Origin: Carposina sasakii
Lineage: Eukaryota > Arthropoda > Insecta > Lepidoptera > Carposinidae
Assembly (NCBI GenBank): GCA_014607495.2
Contig: CP053156.1
Coordinates: 7,936,001 to 8,000,000, forward strand
Length of the DNA stretch: 64,000 nucleotides
Reading direction: 5' to 3'
The notes under the pieces are model-generated. The model was not told the origin of the DNA and made no database searches. It saw only the letters and a list, made by a program, of their open reading frames with translations. Each line of letters starts with the position of its first letter. The stretch's first letter is position 1. Position numbers and translations under genes: made by a program. This document shows, piece by piece, positions 61,131 to 64,000 of the stretch.

Positions 61131-62820
61131 GTTGGGTCCTAAGCCAAACGTACCGGCGGGCGTCGAGGGCATGCAGGATCCGAGGGACATAGCCAACATG
61201 TTTAGTTCTCATTTTAGGGTGAAATCACCACTGCAGAATCAGACGGCGAGTGTTGGGGCGATCGTGTCCGAGGTGCCAAAAAGAATTACCGCCAGGGAAA
61301 TTGAGACACTAATTAAAGGAATAACTAGGGGTAAGTCACCAGGGCACGATGGCCTCAGTATCGAACATTTTTTGTATGCTGGACCGCACCTGCCAAGACT
61401 GTTGGCTCTGCTCTTCACCTTTTGTATTAGGCACTCATACTTGCCTGCGGAGTTTATGAAAGCTATCGTAATTCCTATAGTTAAGAACAAGACAGGAAAC
61501 ATAGGGGACAAAAGTAACTATAGACCGATCACATTGGCTACAACTGCATCCAAGATACTTGATTGTCTGCTTGAGCGGCAGCTTAAGCGTGTTCTGATCC
61601 TGCATGATGCTCAATTTGGGTTTAGGCCCCGTTTATCAACGGAGTGTGCTATACTGTCCCTCAAGCATACAGTCAGATATTATACGGATAGGGGTACAGC
61701 TGTCTATGCTGCGTTTCTTGACCTCTCTAAGGCATTTGACTTGGTTAGGTATGATATTTTGTGGGCTAAATTCATAGAATCTGGTGTACCAGGTGAATTT
61801 ATCAATATCTTCAAGTACTGGTATGGGCATCAGACAAATCAGGTCAAATGGCTTGATCAGTTCTCTGAGGCATATGGCTTGGAATGCGGGGTGAGACAAG
61901 GTGGTCTGACTTCGCCATTGCTTTTCAATCTGTATATAAATCAGCTAATCGCTGGGCTCAGCGACACCGGTGTCGGCTGTTCTATTGATGGCCACTGTGT
62001 GAACAGCATTAGTTATGCCGACGACATGGTGCTGCTGAGTCCATCGATTGCTGCACTCAGACGGCTGATCACATTATGTGAAAGATATGCAGTCTCACAC
62101 GGCCTCCTATATAATGTTAATAAGAGTGAGATGATGATTTTTAGAGCTGGGAATCGTAAGATAACGTATGTACCGCCCGTAAAGCTCAATCACGTTGAAC
62201 TTAAAAGAGTGTCATCTTTCAAATACCTTGGTCATATCGTTACTGAGGATTTGAAGGATGACAATGATATCGAAAGGGAAAGGAGGGCGTTAGCAGTTTG
62301 CTGTAATATGTTGGCTCGCAGATTTTCAAAGTGCAGTACGGAGGTCAAACTAACTCTTTTTAGGGCTTACTGTCAGTCTTTATACACATGCAATTTGTGG
62401 GTCAACTATACCCAGCGGGCTTTCAATGCTCTCCGAATACAATATAATAATGGTCTTAGAATGATGTTGGGGCTCCGGCGTCACTGCAGCGCCTCCCGAA
62501 TGTTTGCGCAAGCGCACACCGACGGGTTTCATACAGTGATTCGCAAGCGCACCGCCTCGCTATTGCGGAGAGTACGCGGGAGTACCAACATTATTCTAAG
62601 AATAATAAGTGAAAAGCCGGACTGCCCGATATTGACACACTAGACGCATACTCACATGCATGTGGTAGGTGCAGTACTGGGCAAATACTTGAATTAATCT
62701 ACATATTATTATTATTATTCTTATGTTTACTAACCTAGTCACTTAAGTTTTCTCGCATACCTACTAACTCAATTATGGACTCTGTCTGAAATAAATAGTT
62801 TTTATTTTATTTATTTATTT
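61131..62820 (+). mobile_element. 5'-truncated non-LTR retrotransposon (LINE), copy 2
   Basis: A LINE fragment starts abruptly in reverse transcriptase coding sequence, with no endonuclease domain or 5' UTR. It ends in a TTTTATTTTATTTATTTATT-like simple tail near 62820. The left flank is an ACTAGTG-type repeat ending in an AATAAA-rich tract; copy 2 has 8 bp more of that tract than copy 1. I found no clear target-site duplication, because both flanks are low complexity. Confidence 0.85.
61132..62643 (+). pseudogene. LINE reverse transcriptase, open but truncated at both ends
   Basis: The frame is open for 503 codons from a TTG after an upstream stop, so there is no true start. Recognisable RT blocks are KSPGHDGLS (68-76), YRPITLATTASKIL (130-143), FGFRPRLSTE (162-171), AFLDLSKAFD (194-203, catalytic Asp197), GVRQGGLTSPLLFNLY (253-268) and SYADDM (294-299, catalytic Asp297/Asp298). 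The C-terminal part follows the usual LINE 'thumb' pattern. The TAG at 62641 replaces a TGG found in copy 1; the ancestral frame would run 17 more codons to the TAA at 62695-62697. The GxRQGGLxSP motif argues against RTE, but I cannot settle the clade. With no endonuclease it is presumably dead. Confidence 0.85.
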
Positions 62821-63637
62821 TATACATAGTAAGTAAACTTCATAATAATTTAGTTGACCAATCACTATAAACTTGATTCTCACTTTTCCACTATTTATTT
62901 TATACATTTGACTATAGTTAGTAGCTTAAGAATAAGATTGATAAGAGGTTCTTCTTACACATTGATTATTGAAATTTACAAGTCAATCTATTTTCTAAAA
63001 TTTTGTAAGAGTAACCTATCTATCATATTTAATATTATGACATTTTTAGATTTTTATTTTATTTAATCCTTGTCTAAAAAGCCTAAGATCCATTAGTAGT
63101 GTGTTAAAACATAATACAATAAAGAATAACATATGTATTTGATGATTATATATCTATACTTATGAAGCACGTGTAAATGAAAATTTATTGGTTTTAACAC
63201 CTGTAATATTTGCTGAATACGAACCCATCTACTGATACCTACGAGGTCAAGGCAAAAACCTTAGGACATGATCTAAGTACCTACACTGTTGACTTGAATA
63301 ATTATTATAATGTCATTTTATTTGATCAAAATTCAGTTTTATATTTCCGGATTATGAGGAAAACTCGCTTAGATGATATAACAATATTATGTAGAGTCAA
63401 TATTTTGAGAGTATTTTGTAGGTCAGCGTGCTCCATTAACGAATCATTGGGCCATCGTTATCATACTCTTTTGTTGTTTGAAGGTTTATCAGCTGCTAAT
63501 GGCACTATTATGTAACCTATTACTTACTTGATAACTATATATAGGTATACATAAATACACGGCTGTGTTTTCAAATAATCGCAGAGGAAATCCTACAGCC
63601 ACGTTTAGCAAAGCGGGGTCAGAAGTTTAAGATCAGA

Positions 63638-63751
63638 GGGTAAGTACGAACCTTTCGATAGTTCGTAACGCTATCGTCAAACTGTCAAAAAACGTAGATT
63701 TTGCTAGCGAGTCGCTAGCGTTACGCCCCGTTAAAAGATTCATGCTTACCC
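63638..63751. mobile_element. 114-bp hairpin MITE, copy 2
   Basis: This is the counterpart of 20874-20987, with several substitutions in the arms. Confidence 0.55.
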
Positions 63752-64000
63752 CACAGTGACAAATTCCTTGATAACTATAGAAAATGAAAAACCAGTGTTT
63801 TTCAACATTTTGTAACGTCGTCGCGTCGTCGATGCCAAGATGGGTATCGGCGGAAAAGCAATCTTTTCTGTATAGGTATTTGGTTTATTTACGTTGCTTC
63901 TATGGGCTGTTCAAGGTCTTATTTTACGCTGATTTTGATTTTTGATTTTTTTTCCTGAAAACCAGAATAGGGTCGTTAACGGTTTTTTTTGTGTTTATAT

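Larger units (their letters stand above)
41834..64000. repeat. Large duplicated segment, copy 2
   Basis: This is the counterpart of 1-21252. Homology starts within this window exactly where copy 1 enters it, so the left boundary is set by the window and not by biology. Copy 2 alone carries the DD41D transposon (45789-48437), a 379-bp MITE (51631-52009), a tandem duplication near 53600-53912, a foldback (56057-56629) and a 24-bp-arm palindrome (57399-57454). The copies still match at base 64000. Confidence 0.97.

Noticed and set aside
1..64000. CRISPR arrays, rRNA genes, bacterial operons
   Set aside because: No regularly spaced repeats, no rRNA-like sequence and no dense ORF packing; the window is eukaryotic.

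Overview
The window looks like nuclear DNA of a lepidopteran insect. It is AT-rich, has one intron-containing gene, and is crowded with repeat families I recognise from moth and butterfly genomes (ACTAGTGGACGCCCGCGAC-type elements, tRNA-like SINE pieces, RTE-type LINE 3' ends, TA-flanked MITEs). There are no operons, CRISPR arrays or prokaryotic features.

Layout. Positions 1-21252 and 41834-64000 are two copies, in the same orientation, of one region of about 21-22 kb, collinear and nearly identical except for scattered SNPs and about ten discrete insertions or deletions. Both copies run off the window: copy 1 is already present at base 1, and copy 2 still matches at base 64000. Between them lie about 20 kb of single-copy sequence and a run of 500 Ns (39773-40272). 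The arrangement is what a retained alternative haplotype contig joined after a gap would give; a genuine tandem segmental duplication is the alternative.

Genes. The only host gene I can support is in the single-copy part: a five-exon CAP-superfamily (venom allergen/antigen 5-like) secreted protein on the minus strand (28227-31225, 313 residues), with a Gln/Tyr/Asn-rich C-terminal tail. All other convincing coding sequence belongs to mobile elements: an apparently intact Tc1/mariner-type transposase with a DD41D catalytic spacing, inside a 2649-bp element with inverted repeats of about 600 bp (45789-48437, copy 2 only); a 5'-truncated LINE with a long reverse transcriptase ORF (61131-62820, and a more broken counterpart at 18381-20045); and short RTE-type LINE 3' ends.

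Other structure. The window is rich in inverted-repeat elements: a CpG-dense 267-bp MITE, a 219-bp TTA-flanked MITE made of alternating purine/pyrimidine tracts, several TA-flanked elements with CAGGGTG-type ends, a large foldback present only in copy 2, and a tandem pair of 0.8-kb ATCGATA-rich units in which two inverted-repeat pairs are interleaved (A-B-A'-B'). The copy 1/copy 2 comparison supplies filled and empty sites for several of these, so their boundaries can be read directly.
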